The position numbers and the translations under genes are program-made. Below, one piece after another: positions 9,301-15,875 of a DNA stretch of 23,108 nucleotides. Source of the stretch: an uncultured Lachnospiraceae bacterium. Its GTDB lineage: Bacteria > Bacillota > Clostridia > Lachnospirales > Lachnospiraceae. The notes under the pieces are model-generated. The model saw only the letters and a list, made by a program, of their open reading frames with translations, was not told the origin of the DNA and ran no database searches. The stretch is taken from assembly GCA_910589635.1 (NCBI GenBank), contig CAJUTD010000012.1, forward strand, positions 28,662 to 51,769, in the 5' to 3' direction. Numbering within the stretch: position 1 is the first letter of the stretch; each line of letters starts with the position of its first letter.

Positions 9301-9558
9301 GTCCCAGCCTGCCTTACGCGGAACCATCTTGCCCTTCATGGTCTGGTATCTCGGTATCATGTCCTTGATCACGCGCGTCAGCACATGTCCGATATGCGGT
9401 TTGCCGTTCGCCGTAGGCGGCCCGTCGTAGAATGTGTAAGTTTCTCCTTCCTTACGGTTCTCCATGCTCTTGCCAAAAATATCGTTCTCTTTCCAGAACT
9501 GTTCTGTCTGCTTCTCTCTTTCCACAAAGTTTAAATTCGTCTCGACTTTGCTATACAT
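6394..9558 (-). CDS. ileS: Isoleucyl-tRNA synthetase, long eukaryote-like type
   Basis: The 1054-residue product charges tRNA-Ile with isoleucine. Class I signatures are HIGH at residues 55-58 and KMSKS at 606-610. The CP1 editing insert lies between them, followed by the anticodon-binding domain. At 1054 residues it is longer than the roughly 930-residue common bacterial type. It ends without the C-terminal cysteine zinc motif of that type; this fits the eukaryote-like IleRS2 group, which is known to be tolerant of mupirocin. That assignment rests on length and the C-terminal sequence, not on a tree. The start ATG 9558 has AAAGGAG seven bases upstream. A strong promoter lies just ahead and leaves a leader of only about 20 bases, with no room for a T-box. 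Confidence 0.97.
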   Translation of the reverse strand: MYSKVETNLNFVEREKQTEQFWKENDIFGKSMENRKEGETYTFYDGPPTANGKPHIGHVLTRVIKDMIPRYQTMKGKMVPRKAGWDTHGLPVELEVEKLLGLDGKEQIEEYGLEPFIDKCKESVWKYKGMWEDFSGTVGFWADMDNPYVTYHNDFIESEWWALKEIWNKKLLYKGFKIVPYCPRCGTPLSAQEVAQGYKTVKERSAIVRFKAVGEDAYFLAWTTTPWTLPSNLALCMHPEETYCKVKAADGYTYYLAEALLDKVLATLLDKEQQAAGEKAYEVLETYKGKDLEYCEYEPLFACAGEAAAKQHKKAHFVTCNTYVTMTDGTGIVHIAPAFGEDDSKVGRDYDLPFVQFVNGKGELTEGTPYAGVFCKKADIMILQDLEDQKLLFDAPKFEHEYPHCWRCDTPLIYYARESWFIKMTEVKDDLIRNNNTINWIPESIGKGRFGDWLENVQDWGISRNRYWGTPLNIWECECGHMHSIGSIAELKEMSDNCPQEIELHRPYIDAVTITCPQCGRQMHRVPEVIDCWFDSGAMPFAQHHYPFENKELFEQQFPAQFISEAVDQTRGWFYSLLAESTLLFNKAPYENVIVLGHVQDENGQKMSKSKGNAVDPFEALETYGADAIRWYFYINSAPWLPNRFHGKAVQEGQRKFMGTLWNTYAFFILYANIDEFDATKYKLEYDKLSVMDKWLLSKLNTLVAEVDNDLGNYRIPEAARALQEFVEDMSNWYVRRSRERFWAKGMEQDKINAYMTLYTALVTVSQLAAPMIPFMTEDIYRNLVCSVDKSAPESVHLCDFPVADTSMVDKELEKNMDAVLKIVVMGRACRNNANIKNRQPIGQMFVKAPYELPEFFREIIAEELNVKKVDFTEDVSSFTDYTFKPQLRTVGPKYGKFLKQIQQALSELDGNKAYAELKAKGSLTLDSVNAEVVLCEEDLLITMTQQEGYVTEGDNEVTVVLDTNLTPELLEEGFVRELISKIQTMRKEAGFEVMDKIIVSYRAGEKIETIFAKHGAQIQSEVLAGQIDGTQIKGYEKEWNINGEHVVLGVEKV

Positions 9559-9587
9559 TGTGATTCTCCTTTCGTGCGATTGTTCAA

Positions 9588-9617
9588 ATTATAAAGCCTG
9601 CCCTTCCCTTTTGTCAA
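9588..9617 (-). promoter_or_regulatory. Sigma-A promoter of ileS
   Basis: On the minus strand TTGACA (9617-9612) is followed after 18 bases by TATAAT (9593-9588), both perfect consensus. Transcription should start near 9581, giving a leader of about 22 bases that contains the AAAGGAG ribosome site. The TGA stop codon of the upstream ABC permease is part of the -35 box. Confidence 0.85.
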
Positions 9618-9633
9618 GGGACGGGCAGGCTTT
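9593..9633 (-). terminator. Hairpin at the end of the ABC permease gene, overlapping the ileS promoter
   Basis: AAAGCCTGCCC (9593-9603) pairs with GGGCAGGCTTT (9623-9633), and inside it TCCCTT pairs with AAGGGA around a small loop. The arms span the last permease codons, the stop codon, and the ileS -35 box and spacer. Short T runs follow on both strands, so termination could work in either direction. Only the minus-strand permease is positioned to use it. Confidence 0.6.
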
Positions 9634-10846
9634 TATCCTGTAAAAGACAAGAAATCAGCAATACTACCATTTCAGCAGCCAATAAAATAATCAGTGCAAA
9701 AACTATGGGCGGCATTGTGCCAACTACTCCTGCAAGCAGAAGCATTACTGCCGGTACGATATATTTCCGGGGATGGCGCCACAAATCGCTCTCAATTTTC
9801 CACTTCTGAATCGGGTAAAACCATTCCAAAAGAACAGAAAAAACTGCACTTTGTATAGCGAAAAAAACAGCGGCGGCAATCATCCAAACAGTAACGCCGC
9901 CTATCTGGATTTGCCAACTACAAAGGAAAATCACATCTGCGGTTATGTTACATGAGAAAATGAATAAACAATAGGGTACGCAAAAAGTTTTCTTTTGTCC
10001 GGGCAGAAAACGCACCGCCCGCCCTAAAGCATGGTCGCAGGATAACAAAATGCAGACAGGCGTATTTAAAGAAAGAATCGCAAAACCAACCGGGATAACA
10101 AACCGGCTTTCCATTTGCCTGAAATATATGGGTAATGCACAAGCCGCACACCACATAATCACAGTATTCACCAAATAATTTTTATGGCTTTGCAAATACC
10201 GGAAGAAATAAATCCATACCGAATAATGTCTGCATCCCCTTACGGTTAATTTGTTTTTCGTTTCCTGAAGATAGAAAGCGTATCCGTCCGCGCTTTGCAA
10301 CACCAAAAGCGCCAAGGCGCTGTTGGCTGATATTATTGGAATAAACCACAGTTTATCCGCCCCCAAAAAGATAGCGGCGAATACGCCGGCACTCCAGAAA
10401 GTTCCCACAAACCAATATCTTTTCAAAGAGAAAATAGCGGCAGTCATAAGGATCGCATTTAATGCGCAAAGAATACTGCCTGAGATTTCTGCCGGGTTCC
10501 ATACTGACACAGCCAGTAAAACCGCCAACAGAGACGCTGTTTTCGTCAAAAAAGCATAAATACCCATTGCAGCCACATATGAGAAAACAAATTCCCGCCC
10601 CTCAAAGGGGAGCATCACCATATTCTGCATATGGGCAGCGTTATCTTCTGAAGAGAGAGCCTGCCACATTACGCCTGCGGTAAAGGTACTTATCATCAGA
10701 TACAAAATAAACGGTGCAATTTGGACTTGGAAACCGGCCAAATATAATCCCCAAAAAATAATCAGATTGATAAAGATTGTCCGTGGCAGTCTCTCATATT
10801 TGGCGCCAAATAATTTTTTACAAAATACTTCAAATATCATTTTCAT
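9614..10846 (-). CDS. ABC transporter permease-like membrane protein
   Basis: The 410-residue product is almost entirely hydrophobic, with about ten to twelve predicted membrane helices and short polar links, and no extracellular domain. No closely named family is recognised; position right after an ABC ATPase makes it the membrane half of that transporter. The start ATG 10846 overlaps the end of the ATPase gene by 17 bases and has GGGGG nine bases upstream; the open frame extends to 10933 but those codons lie inside the ATPase gene. Substrate and direction are unknown; the LytTR two-component genes next door suggest a peptide or antibiotic. The stop codon sits in the ileS -35 box. Confidence 0.75.
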   Translation of the reverse strand: MKMIFEVFCKKLFGAKYERLPRTIFINLIIFWGLYLAGFQVQIAPFILYLMISTFTAGVMWQALSSEDNAAHMQNMVMLPFEGREFVFSYVAAMGIYAFLTKTASLLAVLLAVSVWNPAEISGSILCALNAILMTAAIFSLKRYWFVGTFWSAGVFAAIFLGADKLWFIPIISANSALALLVLQSADGYAFYLQETKNKLTVRGCRHYSVWIYFFRYLQSHKNYLVNTVIMWCAACALPIYFRQMESRFVIPVGFAILSLNTPVCILLSCDHALGRAVRFLPGQKKTFCVPYCLFIFSCNITADVIFLCSWQIQIGGVTVWMIAAAVFFAIQSAVFSVLLEWFYPIQKWKIESDLWRHPRKYIVPAVMLLLAGVVGTMPPIVFALIILLAAEMVVLLISCLLQDKSLPVP

Positions 10847-11537
10847 AACACAGAGCCCCCCGAATGCCTGCGGCGTTAATCTGCCCGCCTTCAAATGCCT
10901 GACGAATTTGCCCGTCTTCCAAAACAAATACACGGTCAGAAGTCAGCGTGATACTTTCCAAAATATGAGAAGAAAACAGGACGGTACCATACTCTTTGTA
11001 ACCGGCAATTTGTTTATACAGATATTCCGTACTTTCAAAGTCCAATCCGTTCACCGGCTCATCGAGCAAAAGCAGTTCTGGTTTTAATGAAAAAGCAGTA
11101 ATCAGAAAAGCTTTTTTTCGGTTGCCGGTTGAAAGGTCTTTTAATAAAACATCTGCATAATCTTCAAAGTGAAATCCTTTTATCAATTCTGAAACATCCG
11201 GCAGTTCTTTCCTATATGCTGAGAAAACATAAGAAAGATATTCCCGAAAGGTAAAATACTGAAAGGAATTATCCTCGGCAAACACAGTATATCGGCAACG
11301 TTTAAAATTCTGTTCCCTAAGTTTTATGGCACGTCCACAAAACCAGATACCATCGGAACGAAAAGTGGGGAGCAGGCCGGATAACACTTTCATAAATGTT
11401 GTTTTTCCGGCGCCATTTAGTCCTATCAGGCCCACAACCTCATGTTCCGCCAATTCCAAAGAGAATGACCGGAGCGCCATTTTTTCTCTGCTGTACCATG
11501 TGTTTAAATTTTTTACCGTCAACAAAGGTATACTCAC
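10830..11537 (-). CDS. ABC transporter ATP-binding protein
   Basis: The 235-residue product is a complete ABC ATPase. Walker A is GLNGAGKTT at residues 39-47, the signature is the variant LSTGNRKK, Walker B is LLLLDEPVNGLD, and the switch histidine is in SSH. The altered signature is common among ABC-2-type exporters of peptides and antibiotics. It begins with GTG at 11537, which overlaps the stop of the 60-residue peptide gene as GTGA, with GGAGGGG upstream; this indicates coupled translation. It overlaps the permease gene by 17 bases. The three genes form one operon, and the product should energise transport by the permease. Confidence 0.93.
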   Translation of the reverse strand: MSIPLLTVKNLNTWYSREKMALRSFSLELAEHEVVGLIGLNGAGKTTFMKVLSGLLPTFRSDGIWFCGRAIKLREQNFKRCRYTVFAEDNSFQYFTFREYLSYVFSAYRKELPDVSELIKGFHFEDYADVLLKDLSTGNRKKAFLITAFSLKPELLLLDEPVNGLDFESTEYLYKQIAGYKEYGTVLFSSHILESITLTSDRVFVLEDGQIRQAFEGGQINAAGIRGALCYENDI

Positions 11538-11716
11538 TTTACTTCCCCTCCTTTGTTATCCTTTTCCTTTTTCCATGCGGCATAAGCCGAATACAGGAAT
11601 CCCCCGCCTAAAATGACATAAGGGACAGCCATTTCAAAGTTACCGGATATGATGCTTACAACAGCAGCCGCCAGCCAGATGAAACCTACAATTCCACGAA
11701 TATATATATGACGCAT
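11534..11716 (-). CDS. 60-residue two-helix membrane peptide, first gene of ABC operon
   Basis: ATG 11716 has an excellent ribosome site (GAGGAGG, eight bases upstream) and encodes 60 residues. Two hydrophobic segments (about residues 8-24 and 29-47) are joined by a short turn containing SGNFE, and the tail is charged (KKEKDNKGGEVK). The longer open frame up to 11839 reads through the promoter and terminator region and is not credible. The family is not recognised. Its stop overlaps the GTG start of the ATPase by four bases, so it is made with the transporter. It could be a small accessory subunit, an immunity-type peptide, or a regulator of the kinase; there is no double-glycine leader or cysteine/lanthionine core that would mark it as a secreted bacteriocin. 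Confidence 0.75.
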   Translation of the reverse strand: MRHIYIRGIVGFIWLAAAVVSIISGNFEMAVPYVILGGGFLYSAYAAWKKEKDNKGGEVK

Positions 11717-11758
11717 AATCTTTACCTCCTCGAATGGTTCTTTCTTTGTTGTGTCTAT

Positions 11759-11803
11759 ATCATAGCTTAAAAAATGTGAATATGCGCAAGTGTCCGTAAA
11801 CGG
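11759..11803 (-). promoter_or_regulatory. Candidate regulated promoter of the peptide-ABC operon
   Basis: On the minus strand a TATGAT -10-like box (11764-11759) is preceded, 19 bases away, by a poor -35 (TTGCGC). Just upstream is the palindrome CCGTTTACGG (11803-11794). It contains ACCGTTTAC, close to the LytTR half-site pattern, but no second copy was found at 21-22 bases. A weak -35 with an upstream site fits activator control, possibly by the adjacent LytTR regulator. This is inference. Confidence 0.4.
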
Positions 11804-11819
11804 TAGGTTTTTGGCTACG

Positions 11820-11867
11820 AAAAAAGGCTGCCGCCTCACGAATTTTTATTCGTTAAAGCGACAGTCC
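11820..11867 (-). terminator. Intrinsic terminator after the histidine kinase
   Basis: The minus-strand hairpin pairs GGACTGTCGC with GCGGCAGCC (one mismatch, one bulge), holds an inner perfect stem (ACGAAT/ATTCGT), and ends in TTTTTT. It lies 19 bases after the kinase stop and separates the two-component genes from the peptide-ABC operon. Confidence 0.8.
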
Positions 11868-11885
11868 CTTCTCATTACATGCCTC

Positions 11886-13184
11886 TTATTCAACCGATAC
11901 GCACTGATAAGATAACGTGGCGACAACCCTGAATCTATTGTCATCATAAGACGTCTGCACCATGCCATCATATTTTTCAGCGGCCGTCTGGGCGCTTTTT
12001 AGTCCCCACCCATGCAATCCCTTTCCATCTTTTGAAGTTTTCAGCGTCCCGTCTTGTTGTATGGGCGGCGTGAAAAAACTATTCTCCACCTTTATGATAA
12101 GCATTTGATTAATACGGCGAATGGTAAGCTGGATAAATCTCTGTTCTGGCGCCGGTATCTGTTTGGCGGCTTCCAGGGCGTTATCCAACAGATTGCCCAA
12201 TATAGCGCATAAATCTGCACTTCGGAGATTTGTATGACGGGGAAATTCTGCCTGTACCTGATACTCTATCCCATTTTCTTCTGCGGTTACAGCTTTGCTG
12301 TTTATGAGATAGTCTACGGTTTCATCTCCCGTCCACACCGTATCAGTCATTTCCCTCACAGGCGTTTGTAATTCGTCCAAATATTGCATGGCTTCCTCTG
12401 TCTTACTATGCAATAGCAATTGACGCAGTGCGCCAATATGATTATGGAAATCATGAAACAGTTTTGCATTGATTGCATAAGCGTTGTTCAAAGTGGTATA
12501 ATCACGCTCTAACAACTCCGCCTGCTCAGATTTTAGTTTTGCCAGTTCCTTTTCCACTTGATACTGCCTATTCATATTGAATACCAGAACAAACACCATT
12601 AAGACAACTGACAACAGCGTCCACATGTCCAATGTATCATCAGCAATCGTAAGAATCTTCTGTTCGGACAAGGTTACGGCTGCAAAAAAGCCTGCGAGGG
12701 CAATCACGGAAGCGAAACGGAACGCTTCTTTGCCCTCTATATGCGGATGTTTCCAAAGATACCATAGGAACGCAATCAACAGCAAATAGAGACACCAGGC
12801 CGCAATTTGTCCATTTCCCGTCTCAGAGCTGAGAAAGGCCGGAGAACGGAATATCACACCGAGCCATGCCGCTAAGAGGAATTGCCAAAATGAAACCGCA
12901 ATCTCATAAAAAATCCCCACAAACAGGCTCATCCGGGTATCCGCTTCTTGAAAATAACCAGCGCAGACCACAATCAAAACCGTTTCTAATATCATACGGT
13001 AATAATCCGGCAGTCCTGTCACGGAAAACACGATAGAAATAACGGCTGCGCCACCCAAAACCGCCGCTATACTTTTCTTTCCCGGTTTTTGGGTAGAAAG
13101 CAGCCGAAAAATCAGGAACAGGCAGACAATAGACCGCACGCCGCCGCCTATAAAATTTGAGAATAAAAGAAACCAACCCATCAT
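11886..13184 (-). CDS. AgrC/ComD-like sensor histidine kinase (GHKL type)
   Basis: The product of about 432 residues has six or seven hydrophobic segments in its first 205 residues, a coiled linker, then a kinase region. The phospho-acceptor site is FHDFHNHI with His near residue 244, the ATP-binding N-box is LGNLLDNALEA (about 330-340), and the G-box includes GLHGWGLKSA. This is the layout of peptide-pheromone receptors such as AgrC and ComD, which phosphorylate LytTR regulators. The start at ATG 13184 overlaps the regulator stop as ATGA and has GGGGA upstream; an ATG at 13199 is possible but lacks a good ribosome site. No agrB/agrD-like processing pair or peptide precursor is visible in the window, so the signal is unknown. 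Confidence 0.9.
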   Translation of the reverse strand: MMGWFLLFSNFIGGGVRSIVCLFLIFRLLSTQKPGKKSIAAVLGGAAVISIVFSVTGLPDYYRMILETVLIVVCAGYFQEADTRMSLFVGIFYEIAVSFWQFLLAAWLGVIFRSPAFLSSETGNGQIAAWCLYLLLIAFLWYLWKHPHIEGKEAFRFASVIALAGFFAAVTLSEQKILTIADDTLDMWTLLSVVLMVFVLVFNMNRQYQVEKELAKLKSEQAELLERDYTTLNNAYAINAKLFHDFHNHIGALRQLLLHSKTEEAMQYLDELQTPVREMTDTVWTGDETVDYLINSKAVTAEENGIEYQVQAEFPRHTNLRSADLCAILGNLLDNALEAAKQIPAPEQRFIQLTIRRINQMLIIKVENSFFTPPIQQDGTLKTSKDGKGLHGWGLKSAQTAAEKYDGMVQTSYDDNRFRVVATLSYQCVSVE

Positions 13185-13900
13185 ATATGCGTTCCCCAAT
13201 AATGGTTAATCTGTGACTTTACCTCTTGTAAGTGCGCACGGCTTATGGGGAGTGACACGCCATTTTTCAGAATAGCCATACCATCTTTAATTTGCATAAT
13301 GTGTATCATGTTTACGATACAGCCCCGGTCAATATAAATAAATTCTTCTGCGTTCAATTCCCCATAAACCTGCTGCAAACTTTTGCGCACCTTAGATACC
13401 CCGCCGGCAGCGGAAATACACGCGTTTTTCCCATCTCTCTCAATGTAATAAATCTCCTTATAGGGGATTTTTTCAAGGCGGCTGTTTGTTTGAATCGTAT
13501 AGGCTTTTCCATCTTCCAACTCAATAAGTTTCAATGCGTCTTGTATCGCAGAGAAGAGCCGTTTCTCAATATCGTCTTTCGGCACATACCGAAAAACAGA
13601 CAGTTCAAAAGCGTCTATTGCATATTCAATGTGTGAAGTAATAAAAATAATTTTCACATTCGGCAGATAAGGTTTTATCTTCTGTGCAATCTCCATGCCG
13701 GTATTTCCCGGCATTTCTATATCCAACAAAATCAAATCAAAGAAAAAACCATCTTCCGTAATATCATAAAGCAGATTATCGCTCGTAGTATAGGCAATGA
13801 TTTCACCTGCACTATTGCATTGTATTAAGCAGGTTTCCGCAATCTTTTTATGCGCCGCAACTGCGTTGCCGTCATCATCACAAATTGCCATGCGTAACAT
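13181..13900 (-). CDS. LytTR-family response regulator
   Basis: The 239-residue product has an N-terminal receiver domain (acidic cluster DDD at 8-10, phospho-acceptor Asp60 in LILLDIEMPG, and the conserved Lys in VPKDD) and a C-terminal LytTR DNA-binding domain (from about residue 130, including IYYIERDGKN and YIDRGCIVNM). It is the same type as AgrA, ComE and VirR, which bind paired direct repeats near promoters. It is the first gene of a two-gene operon with the kinase, overlapping by four bases. ATG 13900 has GAGGTGA upstream. The adjacent peptide-ABC operon is the obvious target candidate. Confidence 0.94.
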   Translation of the reverse strand: MLRMAICDDDGNAVAAHKKIAETCLIQCNSAGEIIAYTTSDNLLYDITEDGFFFDLILLDIEMPGNTGMEIAQKIKPYLPNVKIIFITSHIEYAIDAFELSVFRYVPKDDIEKRLFSAIQDALKLIELEDGKAYTIQTNSRLEKIPYKEIYYIERDGKNACISAAGGVSKVRKSLQQVYGELNAEEFIYIDRGCIVNMIHIMQIKDGMAILKNGVSLPISRAHLQEVKSQINHYWGTHI

Positions 13901-13924
13901 TCTATCACCTCGCTCGTAAGTGAT

Positions 13925-13953
13925 ATTGTACTACTTTTTCATGGAGTTTTCAA
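13925..13953 (-). promoter_or_regulatory. Sigma-A promoter of the two-component operon
   Basis: On the minus strand TTGAAA (13953-13948) and TACAAT (13930-13925) are separated by 17 bases. Transcription would begin near 13918, leaving a leader of about 18 bases that holds the GAGGTGA ribosome site. Confidence 0.7.
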
Positions 13954-14010
13954 ATACAAGAATATAACTGTGGATGCCGGATATGAAAGCCGGGAAAACT
14001 ATTTATACCT

Positions 14011-15105
14011 CTATTCCGCATCCGGCGCTTCTTCTTTCACCAAATCATAATGTACGCCGTCAAGCTCTATACTGACCAGCGCGCCAGGATCATCTATCGG
14101 CATGATCTTGTACCACTCTTCCCTGTCCACATTAAACTGGCCTGAACAAATCAACAAATCTGACGAATAAGAACCCTCTGTATCGTCAAAAAACGGCGGA
14201 ACATATCCCATATCCAGCTTGGAGCCGTCATTCATTCTTAATGTTAATGGAATTCCCTCAAAATACACAAACCCTTCACGGTCACTTTCATCCTCTCCTT
14301 TTTCTGCCAGAAAACCCTCGCTGAACTTAAGATGCAGCGTGCCGTCTTTATCCATCCATTCCGCGCTAATTCCGTGATCCTTCCCAAAAATAGCATAGGA
14401 AAGCCTGGAGACAACCAAGCATCTCGGCTCATAATACTGGCTTGGAGATTTTTCACCAACCAGCCGGTAGGAAACCGACGCAAGGTTACTGACTATTTTT
14501 ACTGCTCCGATGCCCTGGCTCTTATACATAGGATAATACATCGTCACCAGCTGGTCTTTAAGTTGGAATTTTCCATTATTATTTTCATAATAAAGCGCAA
14601 AATGCCTCTCCTTTTCTGTGGCCTGCTCTTTTTGTTCTAACAACGCCCAGCCCCCTGTAACATTCGGAAATCTTATGCTTTCTCCATCAAATTTCTGCTC
14701 TTTGAGCCATTTCTCCCCTTCTGCATCGAGAGCTTCATAACAGATATTGCAATACACGCAAGAGCCATCAGAAAGCATCTCGCGAATCTGCATTCTGACA
14801 TGCCCATATTTCCCCTCATCCTCATACACGTTCTGCGCTATGCCCTGGCTCACACCTGCACTCGCCCCCGCATAGAAGAACTCTTTCAAAAATCCCCTTA
14901 GCTGTTCTGCCCAGCTTGTCTGCGGAATTAAAATAACAAACAGAAGAACCGCCGCTGCAATGCTGGCTGTTATTTTCAGCCCTGCCCAGCTATGTTGCTT
15001 CTTGCCCCCTGCCGCTGCTTTCTTCTCAATTTCGTCCCACATCCAGTCCTGTGTTTCCCTGCCGGGCATGATCTCTTCTTGCATTTTCTTGTAATCCTGC
15101 TTCAT
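14011..15105 (-). CDS. Single-pass membrane protein, probable anti-sigma partner of the ECF factor
   Basis: About 364 residues: a cytoplasmic N-terminus of about 45 residues (acidic/basic, with DWMWDEIEKK), one membrane helix (AAAVLLFVILI), and a large outside domain of about 300 residues. It directly follows the ECF sigma gene, the usual place for an anti-sigma factor. No HxxxCxxC zinc anti-sigma motif is present; the layout is like DUF4179-type sigma regulators of Firmicutes, but I cannot confirm the family. The outside domain has a closely spaced cysteine pair (CVYCNIC) that could sense redox or form disulfides. Start choice is unsure: ATG 15105 lies two bases after the sigma stop, while GTG 15111 would overlap it as GTGA and GTG 15114 is also in frame. 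Confidence 0.8.
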   Translation of the reverse strand: MKQDYKKMQEEIMPGRETQDWMWDEIEKKAAAGGKKQHSWAGLKITASIAAAVLLFVILIPQTSWAEQLRGFLKEFFYAGASAGVSQGIAQNVYEDEGKYGHVRMQIREMLSDGSCVYCNICYEALDAEGEKWLKEQKFDGESIRFPNVTGGWALLEQKEQATEKERHFALYYENNNGKFQLKDQLVTMYYPMYKSQGIGAVKIVSNLASVSYRLVGEKSPSQYYEPRCLVVSRLSYAIFGKDHGISAEWMDKDGTLHLKFSEGFLAEKGEDESDREGFVYFEGIPLTLRMNDGSKLDMGYVPPFFDDTEGSYSSDLLICSGQFNVDREEWYKIMPIDDPGALVSIELDGVHYDLVKEEAPDAE

Positions 15106-15107
15106 AT

Positions 15108-15656
15108 TCACCACGCCTTTCCTATCTTTTTTTCTGAATGGTTTGCTGAGATTTTCTGTAAATTATCCTCTGGAACCTTTACCCGTTCTTCCCCCGCTTG
15201 CAGTTCCATCTGTAAAATCTTGCGCGCCTTCGCCAGGCGACTCCTGACCGTAGAAGCGTTGACATGGAGCATTCCCGCAATCTCCGCACTGCGGTATCCT
15301 TCAAAATAATACAGATACACTGGCAGACGGTATTTCTCTTCCAATTCCTCCACCATGCGCAGCAGCAGATTGTCCGTTTGCTCTTTCCCTTTGTCGTGGA
15401 CGGACGCATCAAATGCGACCTGTTTCTTGCGCCAACATCTTCTGAGCTGACTCTTGCAGCAGTTCGACGCCGTGACTATCAGCCATGCCTTTGCCTTCTC
15501 CTCATTATCATAATGGAAGTCCCCCTGCAACAGACGCAGGAAGGTTTCCTGGACCATATCGCAGGTGTCCGCCTGATTCTTCATATAGAGAAAGCAGACG
15601 CTGTATACTGCGGCAAAATATTTGCGATATAACTCCTCTGCTTTTTCCATCTGCAT
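15108..15656 (-). CDS. ECF-type RNA polymerase sigma factor
   Basis: The product of about 182 residues has region 2 (YRKYFAAVYSVCFLYM, DMVQETFLRLL) and region 4 (LEEKYRLPVYLYYFEGYRSAEIA followed by the helix-turn-helix SRLAKARKIL) and lacks regions 1 and 3, as in extracytoplasmic-function sigma factors. It should direct RNA polymerase to a small envelope-stress or signal regulon and be held by the membrane protein encoded next. It carries a charged C-terminal extension of about 25 residues. Starts at GTG 15665, ATG 15656 and ATG 15650 are in frame; ATG 15656 is placed best relative to AGGAGG with GAGG, but this is not certain. Confidence 0.92.
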   Translation of the reverse strand: MQMEKAEELYRKYFAAVYSVCFLYMKNQADTCDMVQETFLRLLQGDFHYDNEEKAKAWLIVTASNCCKSQLRRCWRKKQVAFDASVHDKGKEQTDNLLLRMVEELEEKYRLPVYLYYFEGYRSAEIAGMLHVNASTVRSRLAKARKILQMELQAGEERVKVPEDNLQKISANHSEKKIGKAW

Positions 15657-15681
15657 ATTCCTCACTCCCTCCTCCTACCGG

Positions 15682-15710
15682 ATATTACTTTATAGTTTCT
15701 TTGCTATCAA
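15682..15710 (-). promoter_or_regulatory. Candidate promoter of the ECF sigma operon
   Basis: TTGATA (15710-15705) and TAATAT (15687-15682) are spaced by 17 bases on the minus strand. The predicted start near 15675 would put the AGGAGG ribosome site at the very 5' end of the transcript, which is tight; a second promoter further upstream is possible. It does not resemble an ECF-type AAC/CGT promoter, so autoregulation is not evident. Confidence 0.5.
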
Positions 15711-15732
15711 TTAGAGCCACGCGCTGCATGGT

Positions 15733-15747
15733 TTGTAAACGTTTACA
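15733..15747. promoter_or_regulatory. cre-like palindromic operator
   Basis: TGTAAACGTTTACA is a perfect 14-base palindrome. With the preceding T it satisfies every fixed position of the WTGNAANCGNWNNCA catabolite-response consensus bound by CcpA and related LacI/GalR-family repressors. It lies 23 bases upstream of the -35 box of the ECF operon. A LacI-family operator other than CcpA is equally possible. Confidence 0.6.
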
Positions 15748-15875
15748 TATATAAAACTCCTCAGAACAGTATTTTGTCCACAAATAAAAAAATATTATTA
15801 TCTTAGATAAAGCAGGTAAGTCCGCATCAACTTCCTTTCACACTATAGCGTGACAGGGTCTTTCCTATGTAAGAT

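Noticed and set aside
9559..9640. T-box riboswitch upstream of ileS
   Set aside because: The promoter is only about 30 bases from the start codon and no T-box sequence is present.
11534..11716. Bacteriocin or autoinducer precursor identity for the 60-residue peptide
   Set aside because: There is no double-glycine leader, no cysteine-rich core and no processing enzyme nearby; it looks like a two-helix membrane protein.
11717..11839. Extension of the 60-residue peptide to 101 residues
   Set aside because: It would translate the promoter and part of the preceding terminator; the strong GAGGAGG site serves ATG 11716.
13905..13990. LytTR autoregulatory site upstream of the regulator (a single ACAGTT)
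   Set aside because: Only one partial half-site is present and the promoter is close to consensus, so activation is not needed.
13974..14025. Inverted repeat GCCGGAT/ATCCGGC after the anti-sigma-like gene
   Set aside because: The stem is only seven bases with a long loop and no T run, too weak to call a terminator.
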